In this document: positions 22,255 through 33,500 of the stretch, in pieces
How the letters are laid out: each line of letters begins with the position of its first letter
Position numbering within the stretch: position 1 is the stretch's first letter
From: Siphonodentalium dalli
Lineage: Eukaryota; Mollusca; Scaphopoda; Gadilida; Siphonodentaliidae
Direction: 5' to 3'
Assembly: GCA_032622095.1 (NCBI GenBank)
Contig: CP136062.1
Location: 132,699,282-132,763,281, forward strand
DNA: 64,000 bases
Made by a program: the position numbers and the translations under genes
The notes under the pieces: generated by a model
Database searches by the model: none
What the model saw: the letters and a program-made list of their open reading frames with translations, nothing else
What the model was told of the DNA's origin: nothing

Positions 22255-22490
22255 ATTATGAGAACTGCGATGTATTTCGGCGAAATTTTGCATTCGCAGT
22301 GTTCTCCCATAACGCGACAAACTTCAAAAGCCGCGATCGAATTCATGATCGCTTTGCGCGTGCAAACTTTATATGCTATCGTTGCGAATCTATGCGTTGT
22401 CAATGAGTTACCACATGATCAATCATGTGACTATGCTTCTGTTTACATGTGCCAATCATGTGATCTGGCCGATGATCACGTGACTTTGTC
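22255..22490. promoter_or_regulatory. CpG-richer island with three TCAYGTGA E-boxes
   Basis: Locally richer in CG dinucleotides than its surroundings (22268-22390: GGCGAAAT, ACGCGAC, GCCGCGATCG, TGCGCGTGC). E-boxes follow at 22423-22430 (TCATGTGA), 22456-22463 (TCATGTGA) and 22476-22483 (TCACGTGA, followed by C). TCACGTGAC is the core bound by MiT/TFE bHLH-zip factors (CLEAR/M-box). A 121-codon frame covers the region but has no recognised domain. The regulatory role is inference. Confidence 0.3.
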
Positions 22491-23900
22491 TGCAACACAA
22501 AATCTTCGTCTAAATTCAGATTTTGTTTTAATCGTTATAAAAATAACGATTGGTGGCCGAATATTAGATTATATGTGCATAATGGACCCTTTGTGTAGTT
22601 TGAAAACGGCAATAAGCATTTGAAGTGTTCTCTTTCACAAATTTAAGAAGACCTCTCGATATATACACGGGGGGGAGAACATGAATGTTTATCATTGAAA
22701 GGCCAAAAAAAAAAATTGTATATTTCCACTAATGAAGCGAAAAAATATGGTAGGTAGATAGGGACATTTTTTGTTTTTATTTTGTTTTTATATTTTTTAT
22801 CCAGCTGCAGAAATATTGAACTTCCTCGACCGAAGTGACATAAAATGGCAACTCCTGTTGTGGGGAAAGTATTACTAGAACAACAAAGTGGAAATATATG
22901 TTAAGATTGAATAAAAGATCAAACTTACTGGTACTTTATGCTTATTTTATTGTTCACATACTGTATTTTCATGTTTTTGTCTATAAAGTTGGTAAGAAAT
23001 TGATGTCACTAATATTTGATAAGAATTTTACCCATAATACCGCCATTATACCGGTACTTGTGACAACTACATCCCATTGTCTGGATGTAGCCAGTACACC
23101 CAACCTAGCAGGCCAGGTTTTTGCAAAGAGTACACACCGTGTAATCGATATGGGCCGGATCGGCGTTAAATCTGCTATGCAGCGGTTCCAGCTCTGCTTC
23201 CCGGCATTTAATCCAACCAAAAGTCTACATGGCGGATAGTATTCGAAAAGTAACTGAATAAGTATTATGTTTAATAATAATTTAACTTTTTTATCAAGTA
23301 GAATGGTATTTAATGAAGATATGGAACTCGATATCAATTATGTGAAACAGTAGTTAGTTGGCGAAAAGTTGAACACAAAATGATATTCTTAAATAAAACG
23401 GCAAAATATATGCCAAAAACGCGGTCGGTATTCGCGTAAAAATAATTTTATGCCCGGATATTGGTACATAAGTGTGGTTATTTTGAGTGCAATATTAAAA
23501 ATCTGCACAGGGAGGCCCCTCGTACCCCCTTCTATGAGAGGGGAGATGCTTTGCATAATAATTGTGCCCCATATTATTCAGATTGTACAAATACTTTTAT
23601 GCCCGCTATGCCCCTGTCAACATTGCATCGAATCTCAAATATTCACAGGGCCCTAATAATAGTGTACATGTATGTTAAAATAATATTTTCTCTCATACAT
23701 ACATGCATTTGAGCTGTGGAACTTGAATGCAGGACATTGGTTGAAATGATATTACATCATGTGATGTCGGTTGCAGGCCCCCTTGTTTCCATATTGTATG
23801 GACGCAACTTGGAACATCCTGCCAGAATAGTGCTTCAAATGGAAGCTAAATGCTAACTTAATCTGCCAGTGTAAATATAAGGAAATGAATGTTGATTTTG
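22491..23900. other. Unique AT-rich stretch, no gene recognised
   Basis: Overlapping frames of 113 (+, 22898-23239) and 118 (-, 22981-23337) codons occupy the same DNA on opposite strands. Neither shows a domain, so I do not call a gene. Two identical-looking GGCCCC/CCCCTT patches occur near 23513 and 23575. Confidence 0.4.
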
Positions 23901-23903
23901 TTG

Positions 23904-23998
23904 CGTTCCATAGAGTATGGATGCAAGATAGTCTGACATTTTAGAAAGCATTCCACACAAAATGTCATACCAACTTGCATCCATACTCCATGGAAAGC
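23904..23998. repeat. Inverted repeat, ~40-bp arms
   Basis: GCGTTCCATAGAGTATGGAT at 23904 pairs with ATCCATACTCCATGGAAAGC ending at 23998. AAAATGTCATACC-type segments flank a ~16-bp loop. Another TTGCATTCCATAGAGTATGG segment lies at 29532, so this is an interspersed family. Confidence 0.65.
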
Positions 23999-23999
23999 A

Positions 24000-24915
24000 T
24001 GCAAAGTAGCATCCACTTCTTAAATAGACTAATAGTACAGGCATACAGTGCCGAAACTTTCTGAGAACTAAATGGTGGTGCAATTAGCAATAACAAAAGA
24101 AGACTGAATTTGCATTGGGAAGGTGCAATACAGCCCAATGTCTGGTCGTTTATATTTGAGCCTGACATTATGGCTGCCAGTATTTTTGTGAGTATGAGCC
24201 ACAAATATTTCTTATATCTGTCAGGAATATGCTCACTACTTTGATTTGCTTATCTCACATAATGAAGTCAGAAAATAAACAAAAACAAACGCAATTTTTG
24301 TCACACAAATGTTAAAATAATTGGATTTCCTTGTGTTATAAATAGAACATGATTCAGTACAAATGCTGGAACCATCGGGGGAAAAATGAAACTGAAAGTG
24401 AACTTGTTACGTATGTCTGAAAATGTCCAATATGCAAAAGAAATTGCTGATATTGAGATATTGTACTACAAAACCAACAAAAATGAACATGAAATAATAG
24501 ATATAATTTTATTTTGTCATATATGCCTTCCATAGAAATGAAAAGTTTCTTTGCAAAGTTACCAAAAATCAGACAGCCTCCTGTTAGTACCGGCCACGTG
24601 TCAGACAGTCCCTAAAAATTTTAATCCAGGCATTCTTACGGAATCATAATTGTGCAGGTAATTTTGACCTAAACCATCCCAAAAATTATAATTAGACTTG
24701 GTACTAGTACATTTTTAATATGATGAAATCATGAATTATCACTCTCATGAGAATATTTTTTATATTGAGGTCATCTACATTACATTGCAGTACCAGTATT
24801 TAGGCCATAACAAATAAATACCTAGATTATCATCACCCCCTCTCCGATATTTTGTGTCGCCTCAGATTTATTTATTTTTGGCATTTACACATGTAGCCTT
24901 CTCAAAATCCCCCAC
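24000..24915. other. Unique AT-rich stretch
   Basis: I see no gene, RNA or recognisable repeat here. Confidence 0.4.
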
Positions 24916-24919
24916 AACT

Positions 24920-25043
24920 TGCTCATTTCATAGATCTCACAAAAAACAAATTTGACAAATCTCCGCGCAGGATAATTAATTAGCACCTTAATACATGTAG
25001 CTAGAGAATGATACATTTGCATGGGTCTGCCCCTGTGGAAATA
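24920..25043 (+). repeat. Duplicated segment, copy 1
   Basis: Resembles 26543-26660 along its full length: TGCTCATTTCAT, GATCTCACAAAA, CGCAGGATAAT, AATTAGCACCTTA, TACATTTG, CCCTGTGGAAATA. The two lie 1.6 kb apart in the same orientation, so this is an old local duplication or an interspersed repeat. Confidence 0.7.
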
Positions 25044-26170
25044 AAAACTTATGAAATGTCACTGTTGTCTTGAATTGTACAAATGAAATCGGCTTCACAT
25101 GTGTAACTTGTGTATAACTATCTTCATACGGACCCTTACATGCAAGTATGGAGCATTAAGACAATAATATTATTATTGATAAATATTCTCACAGCTAAGA
25201 CACATTACTGGAATGTGTGTAATTATTTGTATGCCAATATAAATAAATTGCTAGATTTACATCCAACTTTTTCAGAATTGGGTGTGAGGGCAAATTTAAT
25301 TTTTAATATTTTATTCTTCCTTTACATAAATGGTCATGAACAGTTCTTGATATTATTAGCAGTATCCTGTCTTATATAATACAAGGGATTTAGATTGTCC
25401 AATCTGATCAAAATAGACTGATTGAAATATAATTTGATGGTTAAAGCATGAGAAAAACGTTTACATAATAGATATCCAAATTAAAACAAAATTGAGAAGG
25501 GGGCTAAAAATAGGGTTGGGAGGAGATTAAAATCTAGATTTTGTTTATATTGGCCTTATGTATAATAAATAATAATACCCCCCCCCCCAACTCTTAATTT
25601 TCCAAGAAAATCTGATGATTATCAAGATATGGCCTTATGTTCGTTTTGAGTTAAAGCTTAATCAGCTTATTGATTGTTCCCAGTTTTGTAAGAGCCTGTC
25701 TTGTTTTAAGGATTATTCATTGCAATGGGATCTCAATCAAATGTAGAGAGAAATAGGATCGATTGCTCACTTTTATTGATGACTTCTAGTGGAATTGTAT
25801 GCGTGCTGTATGTGCTAATTAAAGAATATGGAGATTCATATTGTGTCATCATCAGAGCGTCAGGGGACGGTATTTAGCTCATCCCGAGGCTCATAAGTGT
25901 TCCACTCAATATTACAGCGAGCCTTATATCACGCAATCATAATCATCATCCAGTGCTCAACGAAAGCAACACTGTAGTTCCGTGAAATTCATATTCAAAG
26001 TGTTAACTCTGTAAATGCTGAACGATGTTACGTTAATTTTTCAATGCTTGCGCTATGGTTATTTTTTTCGGTGTTAATAGAAGTTCAGCAACTGTGCTGT
26101 TATTATTCACTAAAACAGAGTACTGTTTTGTATGCTTGCTGAGGGTTTTTATTTTGGTGTCAATGGATGT
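25044..26170. other. Unique stretch, possible regulatory DNA
   Basis: A C run lies at about 25578-25587. The part at 25720-25990 is repeat-free and less AT-skewed, with GCTAATTAAAG and ACGCAATCATAATCATCATC. No coding region is recognised. Confidence 0.35.
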
Positions 26171-26179
26171 TCATTTGAC

Positions 26180-26375
26180 ATTTTTTATACTAAATGGATT
26201 CTCCCAACCAGTGTTAAGCGTATATAATGGAATGGACTGGACTATTATTCATTTGGAGGGATGTTCCTGTAAAATGAGAAGCACAACAGTATGACGAAAA
26301 GATAATACAAATGTAGAAGCATTGATATTTATTGGTGGAAATTTTCAGATAATAAGTTAAACAAATAACCTGTTT
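26180..26375. mobile_element. Family D MITE, partial copy
   Basis: It starts ACTAAATGGATTCTCCCAA, has the GGAATG...CTATTATTCATTTGG block and reaches TTTTCAGATAATAAGTTAAA. These match the family D copies at 40.7, 57.3 and 61.9 kb. Both extreme ends are missing or eroded. Confidence 0.65.
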
Positions 26376-26380
26376 TGAAG

Positions 26381-26818
26381 GAAATAGAGAAAAGTATATT
26401 CTGCTTCCAGTATCATTTAATAGAGATGTGAAGAGTAATCAGTAAGGGGCATAGAGTACAAGAACAAAAAAGATCTATACATCAGATCACACATTAATTA
26501 TTTTACAAAGAATTAATAAATTTAAAAACAATTAAAAATGTTTGCTCATTTCATTGATCTCACAAAATATTTTTGACAAACCTCCACGCAGGATAATCAA
26601 TTAGCACCTTACTAGCTAGAGAGTTTGTGATACATTTGGATGGGTTTACCCTGTGGAAATAGAGAAAAGTATATTCTGCTTCCAGTATCATTTAATAGAG
26701 ATTTGAAGAGTAATCAGTAAGGGGCATAGAGTACAAGAACAAAAAAGATGCTTGCATCAGATCACCCATGAATTATTTTACAAAGAATTGATAAATTTAA
26801 AAACAATTCAAATGTTTA
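26381..26818 (+). repeat. Tandem duplication, ~275-bp period
   Basis: 26381-26544 and 26656-26818 are near-identical: GAAATAGAGAAAAGTATATT, CTGCTTCCAGTATCATTTAA and GTAAGGGGCATAGAGTACAA are shared. The intervening 26545-26655 is the second member of the older duplication seen at 24.9 kb. Confidence 0.85.
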
Positions 26819-27130
26819 TGTATTCCATATATAAATACTGACATACATTCAAAATTTCATTCATATCCATTGAGAAACATAACACCCTGCTTACCCCTTT
26901 TATTTGGAGCCGGCCTCAGCTTAAACTATAGTGTGTACCAATTGACACCTCTCAATATATTTGGGCTGGTTTGATGCAATTTGGTATGAATACTCTCATA
27001 GCACAGTGATAACGAAGAGGGTACTACAAACCAATGGTAAAGTGACAGGTATTTGGGCTAACGTTTACTCATAATGTTAAACCGAGACCCATACTATTTT
27101 GACTGGCAAACCCAACAGCTAAATTTCTCT
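26819..27130. other. Unique AT-rich spacer
   Basis: Nothing recognisable. Confidence 0.4.
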
Positions 27131-27275
27131 ATGCTAATATCACCTTTGGGTGAAATAAGGCAACCAGTGATTATGAGTGATAGCCTATCTGGTTCAATTC
27201 CAGATAAGCATGGCTTTGTGATCCATGCAAACGGATGGTAACCTAATTTGTGTATCTGGGCAAGTTTGACTGTTG
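27130..27275 (+). repeat. Possible tRNA-derived SINE fragment
   Basis: Contains GGTTCAATTCC (27192-27202), a near-consensus RNA polymerase III B box, with AAGGCAACCAGTG upstream as a weak A box. It ends TTTGTGTATCTGGGCAAGTT. Similar ends occur at 44030 and 62355. Tentative. Confidence 0.35.
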
Positions 27276-27780
27276 TAAGTTGTTGGGGGTCAATGTTTCT
27301 ACATGCAGTGGAATGATATCCTCATGAAATAATCCCTCTATGCACTCTTTGCTCAACCTAAAAAAAAGTGACATTATATATGGCCATGTGGCTGAAACAT
27401 GAAAAACACCAATTAAAAAAAATTGGGAAAATTTCAAGAATTTTTTTATTTTCCTGGCGGGCTTGCTCTTTTCCTGTATATGGCAGCTCAATGAGTTGGA
27501 GTACTTCTGAGAAAGCCTGGAATTCCAGATGTGTTAAAATAGCAAAGTACATTTTAGATGCCACAAGAAAAAATAACAGAGCATCTAAATTATCAACTTT
27601 TCCTTGGGCTGCCTACTCCAGCCAAAATATTTTGCCTCTCCTCTCCGGCTTTTTGGGTTTCATGATTTTTCTTAAGGCGCCTCTTACATCCCTGTGTCTA
27701 GTTGTGTTGGCAGCCGTAGTTCATGGGTTAGAAATGTTTCCTCTTGTTGGCACCATTATATCAATGCCTTACAAGGAAGC
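27276..27780. other. Region with overlapping open frames, no gene called
   Basis: A 145-codon frame on + (27368-27805) and a 68-codon frame on - (27358-27564) overlap. The + frame has two hydrophobic segments (LSGFLGFMIFL and LTSLCLVVLAAVV) but no known domain and no splice context. I treat it as chance. Confidence 0.35.
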
Positions 27781-28270
27781 GATATTGATCGGCAGCTTTC
27801 ATTAACACATAAAACAATCTGCCTGATGAACGTCTGTGCTGATGAGAATGATAATTACTTTATGACGTGAGCAGAAGATGCTGCGGTCGACATACATACA
27901 ACTAGTATGCAAATTAGATTCCACGCAATTATCACTTCTATATTAACGTTCAAAACGCACTTCCATGGAGACCACGCTAATATCTTCCAATTAACACCTC
28001 AATATTTTCTCGCAATATAGGGAATAATAAATTTGTGAAAGCTCTAATGACATAAATTTGCACGAGAGTTCAGCCGTCTGTGCTGGGAGGCAGTTTGACG
28101 CTGTAAATTAATGAATTGCGAACATTTTTGAAGAATTCTTGCTGTAGAAATCAATATGTGAATTGAGATATTGGGAATAATAATTATATCTTTTGACTTA
28201 GAAGATTAATAACTTATTATTCTGTGTGCGCAACTTCTCCACCAAAGCTAATCAGAACGGCAGCTAGACA
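27781..28270. promoter_or_regulatory. Candidate conserved regulatory island
   Basis: Repeat-free sequence with an octamer ATGCAAAT (27907-27914) directly followed by TAGATT. Homeodomain-type sites include CACGCAATTATC, CCAATTAACACC, TAAATTAATGAATTG and GATTAATAAC. No coding potential. The enhancer reading is inference from motif density only. Confidence 0.25.
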
Positions 28271-28421
28271 TTAGCCTATTTGTCATTAACCAATCCCCTG
28301 CATCTGTATATCACCCATCATGCTTTGCATTTTGTAAATGGAATGGGGCCTGAAAATGACCATGTGTTTCATATGATGGGGGCTATACCGGTTTGAATTT
28401 CATACATGGAACATAAAATGA

Positions 28422-28815
28422 AATATTTATACCCCAATAATGAGTTATGGGGGAGGGTTATATACATTTAGGAAGCAGCTTGTCCGTCCGTAGACACAAC
28501 TTTGAGCTTTTATTCCTACATTTTTTGGTCAATTTTTTTGAAACATGACATATATTTAGTACCATGGAAACTTGTGAATCTATGATTAAGAGGTTTGTCC
28601 GACTTTTTATTGGTGGAGTTATCTCCCTTTTTCTAATTCAAAAATTTTCTCAAGTTGCATAATTTTGTCCGAGCTTATATTCCTACATTTTTGAGTCGAA
28701 TTTTTTTTTACTTGGCACAGATATTGAGTACTATCGGTTTCGATTTAAATTTTTTACGACATGCAGAAGACTGGCTGCCATAGGGGGTATCCTTAGTCCC
28801 ATTGGGACAACCCAT
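28422..28815 (+). repeat. Family I interspersed repeat (ATAATGAGTTATGG start)
   Basis: Shares ATAATGAGTTATGG, TCCGT(A/C)...GTAGACACAACTTTG, TTTATTCCTACATTTTT and GGTCAATTTTTTTGAA with 41026-41175. It holds two diverged modules (TCCGAGCTTATATTCCTACA again at 28670). Non-coding. Confidence 0.65.
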
Positions 28816-29055
28816 CTCTAGTTTGGTTTAAAAAAAACCAACTTATCTTGCACTTGCATGGGAAATTGTCAATAGCCAATAGGAATGATTTGAGAGAAAT
28901 TGTTCATCAAGTAAAACTGTAATATAAATCCTTGAATTGTGCTAATAGTCTTATTTTTGCCTGCACATGTATCAGACATAACAATTGTTTTTACTTTTTA
29001 TTCTTTTCACACTCACGATTTAACTTGGTGTTGTTGGTTTTCTTGGTTTCCCTCC
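28816..29055. other. Unique spacer
   Basis: Nothing recognisable apart from the pyrimidine-rich run leading to the candidate splice acceptor at 29059. Confidence 0.4.
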
Positions 29056-29061
29056 ATACAG

Positions 29062-29130
29062 GGGCCAGAGGCTCTACATGGCTTATTAAAAGGCTACCCA
29101 GCCATGCACATGGATGATTATTGGGCTTGA
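29062..29130 (+). CDS. Candidate terminal exon (23 codons)
   Basis: A strong acceptor (TTTCCCTCCATACAG, ending at 29061) is followed by a frame of 22 residues, beginning GPEALHGLL and ending MHMDDYWA, then TGA. I cannot identify the family. The dense WDY and M content and the good acceptor make it better than random. However, no upstream partner exon or poly(A) signal was established, and a short open frame can arise by chance. Confidence 0.25.
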   Translation, partial: GPEALHGLLKGYPAMHMDDYWA

Positions 29131-29247
29131 GGTCATAGGTCTCATCAAAACGCAAATCCTGCACCAATTATCATTAAAACCAATGGAATCTTCTTCACAT
29201 ATACATGATACTGATGACCCACATTCTGATCGCTGATCGTCATTTAA

Positions 29248-29509
29248 CTCTTTCTTTACTAAATGGATTCTTCCAATTGTTATAAAATTATATATTGGAA
29301 TGTTCTAATATTCACTTGGAGTGGTGTTCACAAAATATGGGCAGACAACAAATAGGATAACAGGCAATAAAAGTTTAGGATATATCTACTCATTGGAGGG
29401 AAATATTCAGGTAATAAGTTCAACAAACGACCTGTTTGTTGAACTAATTAACTGAACTTGTCCTAAGCCTAAGGGAATTACTCATCAATGAGTATTAATA
29501 TATAAAGGG
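29248..29509. mobile_element. Family D MITE copy (262 bp)
   Basis: Flanked by TTAA at 29244-29247 and TTTA after 29509. The ends are CTCTTTCTTTACTAAATGGA and the complement of TTTATATATTAATACTCATT. Internal landmarks are ATATTCAGGTAATAAGTTCA and a perfect CAACAAAC/GTTTGTTG hairpin. Confidence 0.75.
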
Positions 29510-29519
29510 TTTATAAATG

Positions 29520-29690
29520 GATGTTGATTTTCTTGCATTCCATAGAGTATGGGACCAGTTAGTTTGACATTTTGTGTGGAATGCGAAAGCTTACACGTTC
29601 CATTCATAAAACATTTATTATTATATTTACACTCTATTTGTAGATTAAAAGAGCATTTAGCGCCCATTCCCAATGATATTATGGTAGTGT
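29520..29690. repeat. Relative of the 23.9-kb inverted repeat
   Basis: Shares GGATGTTGATTTTCTTGCAT-like and CCATAGAGTATGG segments with 23885-23920, and GACATTTTGTGTGGAATGC with the complement of 23950-23970. It abuts the family D copy. Confidence 0.55.
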
Positions 29691-31679
29691 GTTACAAGTA
29701 GCGGTCTGTGTGAATCATCATGTTAAGTAATGTTAATCAACCAATGTTTTGCATTGGATATGAACCCTTGATAACTTTATTTGATGAGTAGATACTCGAT
29801 TGCCATGCATTTATTTGTAGCTATGCACTTTTAGTTAGTTCAACAAAGTGTATTGGGCCTGTTTGTTAAATTTATTGGCTGAAAATCCATGCAAATGAAC
29901 CAAGTCCTTCCCAGGAGACGGGAGCGATTACTCTTGCACCCATATGCACTCTTAATTTTTAACTCACAGGTGATAAAATTCACACTTGTCCCTCTTGTCA
30001 AAATTCTTATGGTCACTAATCACTGATTCAATCTTGGAACTATTTGAAGGTATATTTACAACTTTTAAATTAGTTAATTCAGTTAAATTATGGGCATGTG
30101 AAAGTGTAACTGGACATAGGTCTATCCCACATTGATATTTTGTTTGAGAAAAACCCAACTATTATATTATGGGTGCAATTACGCCTGTCTTCTGAATTGC
30201 GAGAGCAAATAAGTGCTCTCGCTGTGTTTTCCTCCTGGGAAGGACTGTGAACCTTTAGGAGTTCAAGATTAGATTCTGAATAGCAAACATGATTCGGTTT
30301 GAGATTCATTTTGAGTTCAACATATGTGAATCGCAGGGCACAAGTTATGAAACTTACAGTACAAATGCAGTAAAATCATCTCTTAGTCAGCTATGTTAAG
30401 GCCTAAAAATAGGTTTGTTTCCCCTAACAGAGCCCCCAAAAGTAGGTAGATTTTTGGTATGTTACCAGCTGAGTAACAATATAATGCCTCAAGTTATTAA
30501 GAATTTAACCCCAATTATGTGATGTTGAAATGGTAAACATATTCAATGGTGTTTTATTTTAAATTTATTTCAAATATCTATCTTCATTTTGAAGTCGTAT
30601 CCATGTTACCAAATTGGAAGAAACATAAAACTGCTGCGGTTATCATGGGTGTGGCCAATTGTTTTATGCGAAAACAAAAGCAGAAATTGATGTAAGCCAG
30701 TTTCTGGTTGCCATTGGTCTTTGCGAAAAACACTCAAAAAAAGGGCAATGCCCAGCTGATACTGACTGATTTTTTTCATTGAAGCAGCTGATGGAAGAGC
30801 ATTAAAACTTGTTGAGTCGGCCCGTTTTTGGAAGGTTGGTTGAGTTTGGGGAAGCAAACATCTTTTATCTTAGGCCTAACTTTCATTGCATTAGCTACTA
30901 GTACATCCAGTGCCCTCAGTTACCTAAATTGTCAAGACAGGATAAAAGTTGAACAAATGTTGTTTGAGCTTTAGAAACTTGATCTTTTTTGAGATGTCAC
31001 TCCATCTGTTTGGAGTCTGGGCTTTTTTCCTGGGCTATTAGGTTACACAAAAGCTTTAATTAATGTACGGTAAGAATTAAGATTCTATTATAAAGGAAAA
31101 AATCTGAAGCGCTTTATGTTCAGGTGTATGTAATTAACAGTCTACAGGTGATCTGAAGCAAGTAATTAATTCATATTAGGTTTCAAATTAGCAGGAGAAA
31201 TTAACAAGCCAGAAATAGCTTAGTGAAATCAGGTTTCATCATGTGAGGTTCCTTTTCAATGTCATTGACATGACGAAAGTCATGCAGTCTTACTCAGTTG
31301 CATATTTTAGCATCCAGATATAAAAAAAAATCATTAACTCTTTTGTACTGGGTTACACTTTCTTTGTGGGTGGAATTCATTGGGTTGCCATGATATGAAA
31401 TTCTTATTTATAGGCAGGAAATAGTTGTGGTTATATTGTAAACATATTTTTGTGTAACTGAACTTTAAGTTAGAATAGATTTGCTTAATCCAGGGCATTT
31501 AACCAGACTTAAAGCCTGAGCCTTGGTTTGAATGTCCTAAATGTTTCAAAAATTGATATTACATAATAGTGGATGATCTTTTTGTTCATTATAGGGAAGC
31601 AACCCAGGGCAATAGGGGGAACACAACTTCCAGAAAAAGAGAAAAAGTTATTTTTTTCTTTCAGACTTATTGGAATAAT

Positions 31680-31680
<1 letters not shown>
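29691..31680. other. Unique AT-rich stretch, no gene seen
   Basis: Minus-strand frames of 64-83 codons (29964-30158, 30088-30309, 30606-30857) lack recognisable features. No repeat family is identified. Confidence 0.4.

Positions 31681-31681
<1 letters not shown>

Positions 31682-31715
<34 letters not shown>
31682..31715. repeat. Poly(C) tract, 34 bp
   Basis: Thirty-four uninterrupted C. The proline-rich and glycine-rich open frames across it are artefacts. The exact length should be treated as unreliable. Confidence 0.9.
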
Positions 31716-31716
<1 letters not shown>

Positions 31717-33220
31717 CTCATATTGATGGATATCTCCATGATCTGTTAATATGGCTCCCCTTAACATAGCCCAATTGCACTGCCAGGGGGAGGTTGGGTT
31801 TGGGGATGGGGTATCCTTTAATAGTCACAAATGAGACAGTCACACCTTTAGTTATACTTCACATTTATATTCCAACTTTTCTGATGAAAACACACACCAG
31901 TCTATATGCTTAACCATGGAAGAGGTCAACTTCACCTTATTTTTACAAGTGAGAGAACTGACTCTAGGCTGGTTCCTGGGTTGTGTTGGGTTATGTGGAA
32001 ATTATGCACTCATTAGTTACGATATCTTCTAGTCAGGCCAGTCATTTCCCACTGGGTACACATTGTATATACCACGTTTGTATTCTTCGCCACAGATTAT
32101 TCATAGCTTACTGTAATCCTGCTCGCACTGATTAAGCACAGAGACTTAAGCAACCAATTATATTCCCCATGTGATTGCAATCCACACAATTAATTGCCTC
32201 CCAAGATCGTTGCTATCCTCAATTGTTTATAAAAGCTCAAAAAGTAGGCGAACTTTGCTGGGATGTAGAAATGTAAAGATGGAATCAGCTGGTATCTTAG
32301 TTAGGGTGGTTGGAAAAAATGATAATTAATTAGCGCCATTAGATGGGCTGGTTGATGAGATGTCTGTTATTCTTGCCGAAATTAGTACAGCCGAACTCTC
32401 AATGTGATGAATTCTATTGTTTATTCTGCAACTGATCATCGTGAGAATATTTTTTTGTTTCTCCCAAAGACATGCTCCATAGTGCACATGCTCTAATGAG
32501 TGCACATGATCAGTTTTAAGGACAATATGTTTTCGAGGTTCGCCACCGGGAGTACATGTACATGTACCAATGACATTTCCATTCTAAAATTATTCATTTT
32601 GTTCACTTTGAAAAGTTACCCATAATTCTGTGTGGTTAAGGAGTCGATTACTTAGGGCATTACTGTACTTGTTATAAATTTGGGGTCCATCCTGCCCATG
32701 TTTCAATTTACCACCATGCCTGCACCTGTGGTGCAACCTCATGTTAGCTCTAGTGATGCATCAATGAGGACTTCAGCCATCATTTTGGTAATGATATGGA
32801 TCGAAAATGGACCCCATTCCCAATTTTAAATAGTCTGGATTTTTCCAATTTCGGAGCCTAAATTTCACAATTGACAAAACAGTCTCTTGGTTTGTGAACA
32901 AGAGATAAGATTTTCATTAATTTTATTATGATTTTCAGCCCCTGATGCTCTATTTGCGTTAAATAGGAATAAACAAACTTGAGAAATGCATTAAACTGTT
33001 TGATTACACTAATTTTCACAATGATTTCCTCTATTTTCTGTTACTCACAATTACTCATAGAAATTCTCAATTTTAAGCCCTATATATAGCGCCAATTTCT
33101 CAATGGAAAACTCCCAGGACCCATTCAAAAAAGGCAAGACAAATCTCTGGTCATCACTTTTAATTAACATGCAGAAAAACCGCTTTGGATTCATTTCTCC
33201 AGATGCTCACAGGCCTCAAA
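31716..33220. other. Unique stretch including a possible regulatory island
   Basis: 32080-32350 is repeat-free and contains ACTGATTAAGC, ACACAATTAATTGCC and GATAATTAATTAGCGCC, homeodomain-type sites. Elsewhere I see nothing except the solo family B arm at 32609-32665. Confidence 0.35.
32609..32665 (-). mobile_element. Family B MITE, solo right arm
   Basis: AAAAGTTACCCATAATTCTG to GGGCATTACTG, ending before TA. Only one arm of the palindrome survives. Confidence 0.7.
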
Positions 33221-33224
33221 ATAT

Positions 33225-33477
33225 GGTGCTGGACATTTGCAGAATGAGGTCCGCAGAGGGTGAATTTAGTGACGCTACCCTGCAGCAGTCTAGCACCACC
33301 AAATTCATCCTCTGGGGACCTCATTCTGCATGGCTTCATCTGCTATGGGAGACCCAGACACAGATTTAAGTTCCCAGATGGTGAAGATGGTGATGTGCAC
33401 CCATTGGGGACCTCAATTATGCATTGTGTTGTCTGCCAATTTGGGGATATATAGAAACTAAACTAAAAAAGAAAAAG
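33225..33477. mobile_element. Family A MITE, truncated copy
   Basis: A palindromic head (33239-33330: CAGAATGAGGTCCGCAGAGG against CCTCTGGGGACCTCATTCTG) is followed by the internal GATGGTG...CCCATTGGGGACC and CCAATTTGGGGATATATAG blocks. The second head is missing. Confidence 0.75.
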
Positions 33478-33500
33478 TAACTTTCTAAAGAATTTTTTAA

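Noticed and set aside
22258-22623. 121-codon open frame
   Set aside because: No domain, no start context, and low similarity to anything I recognise. I prefer to read the patch as non-coding with E-boxes.
22898-23337. Overlapping 113- and 118-codon frames on opposite strands
   Set aside because: Mutually overlapping, no recognisable motifs; consistent with chance.
27368-27805. 145-codon frame with hydrophobic segments
   Set aside because: AT-driven hydrophobicity, overlapping antisense frame, no family or splice evidence.
31569-31769. Proline-rich open frame
   Set aside because: Made by the 34-bp poly(C) tract.
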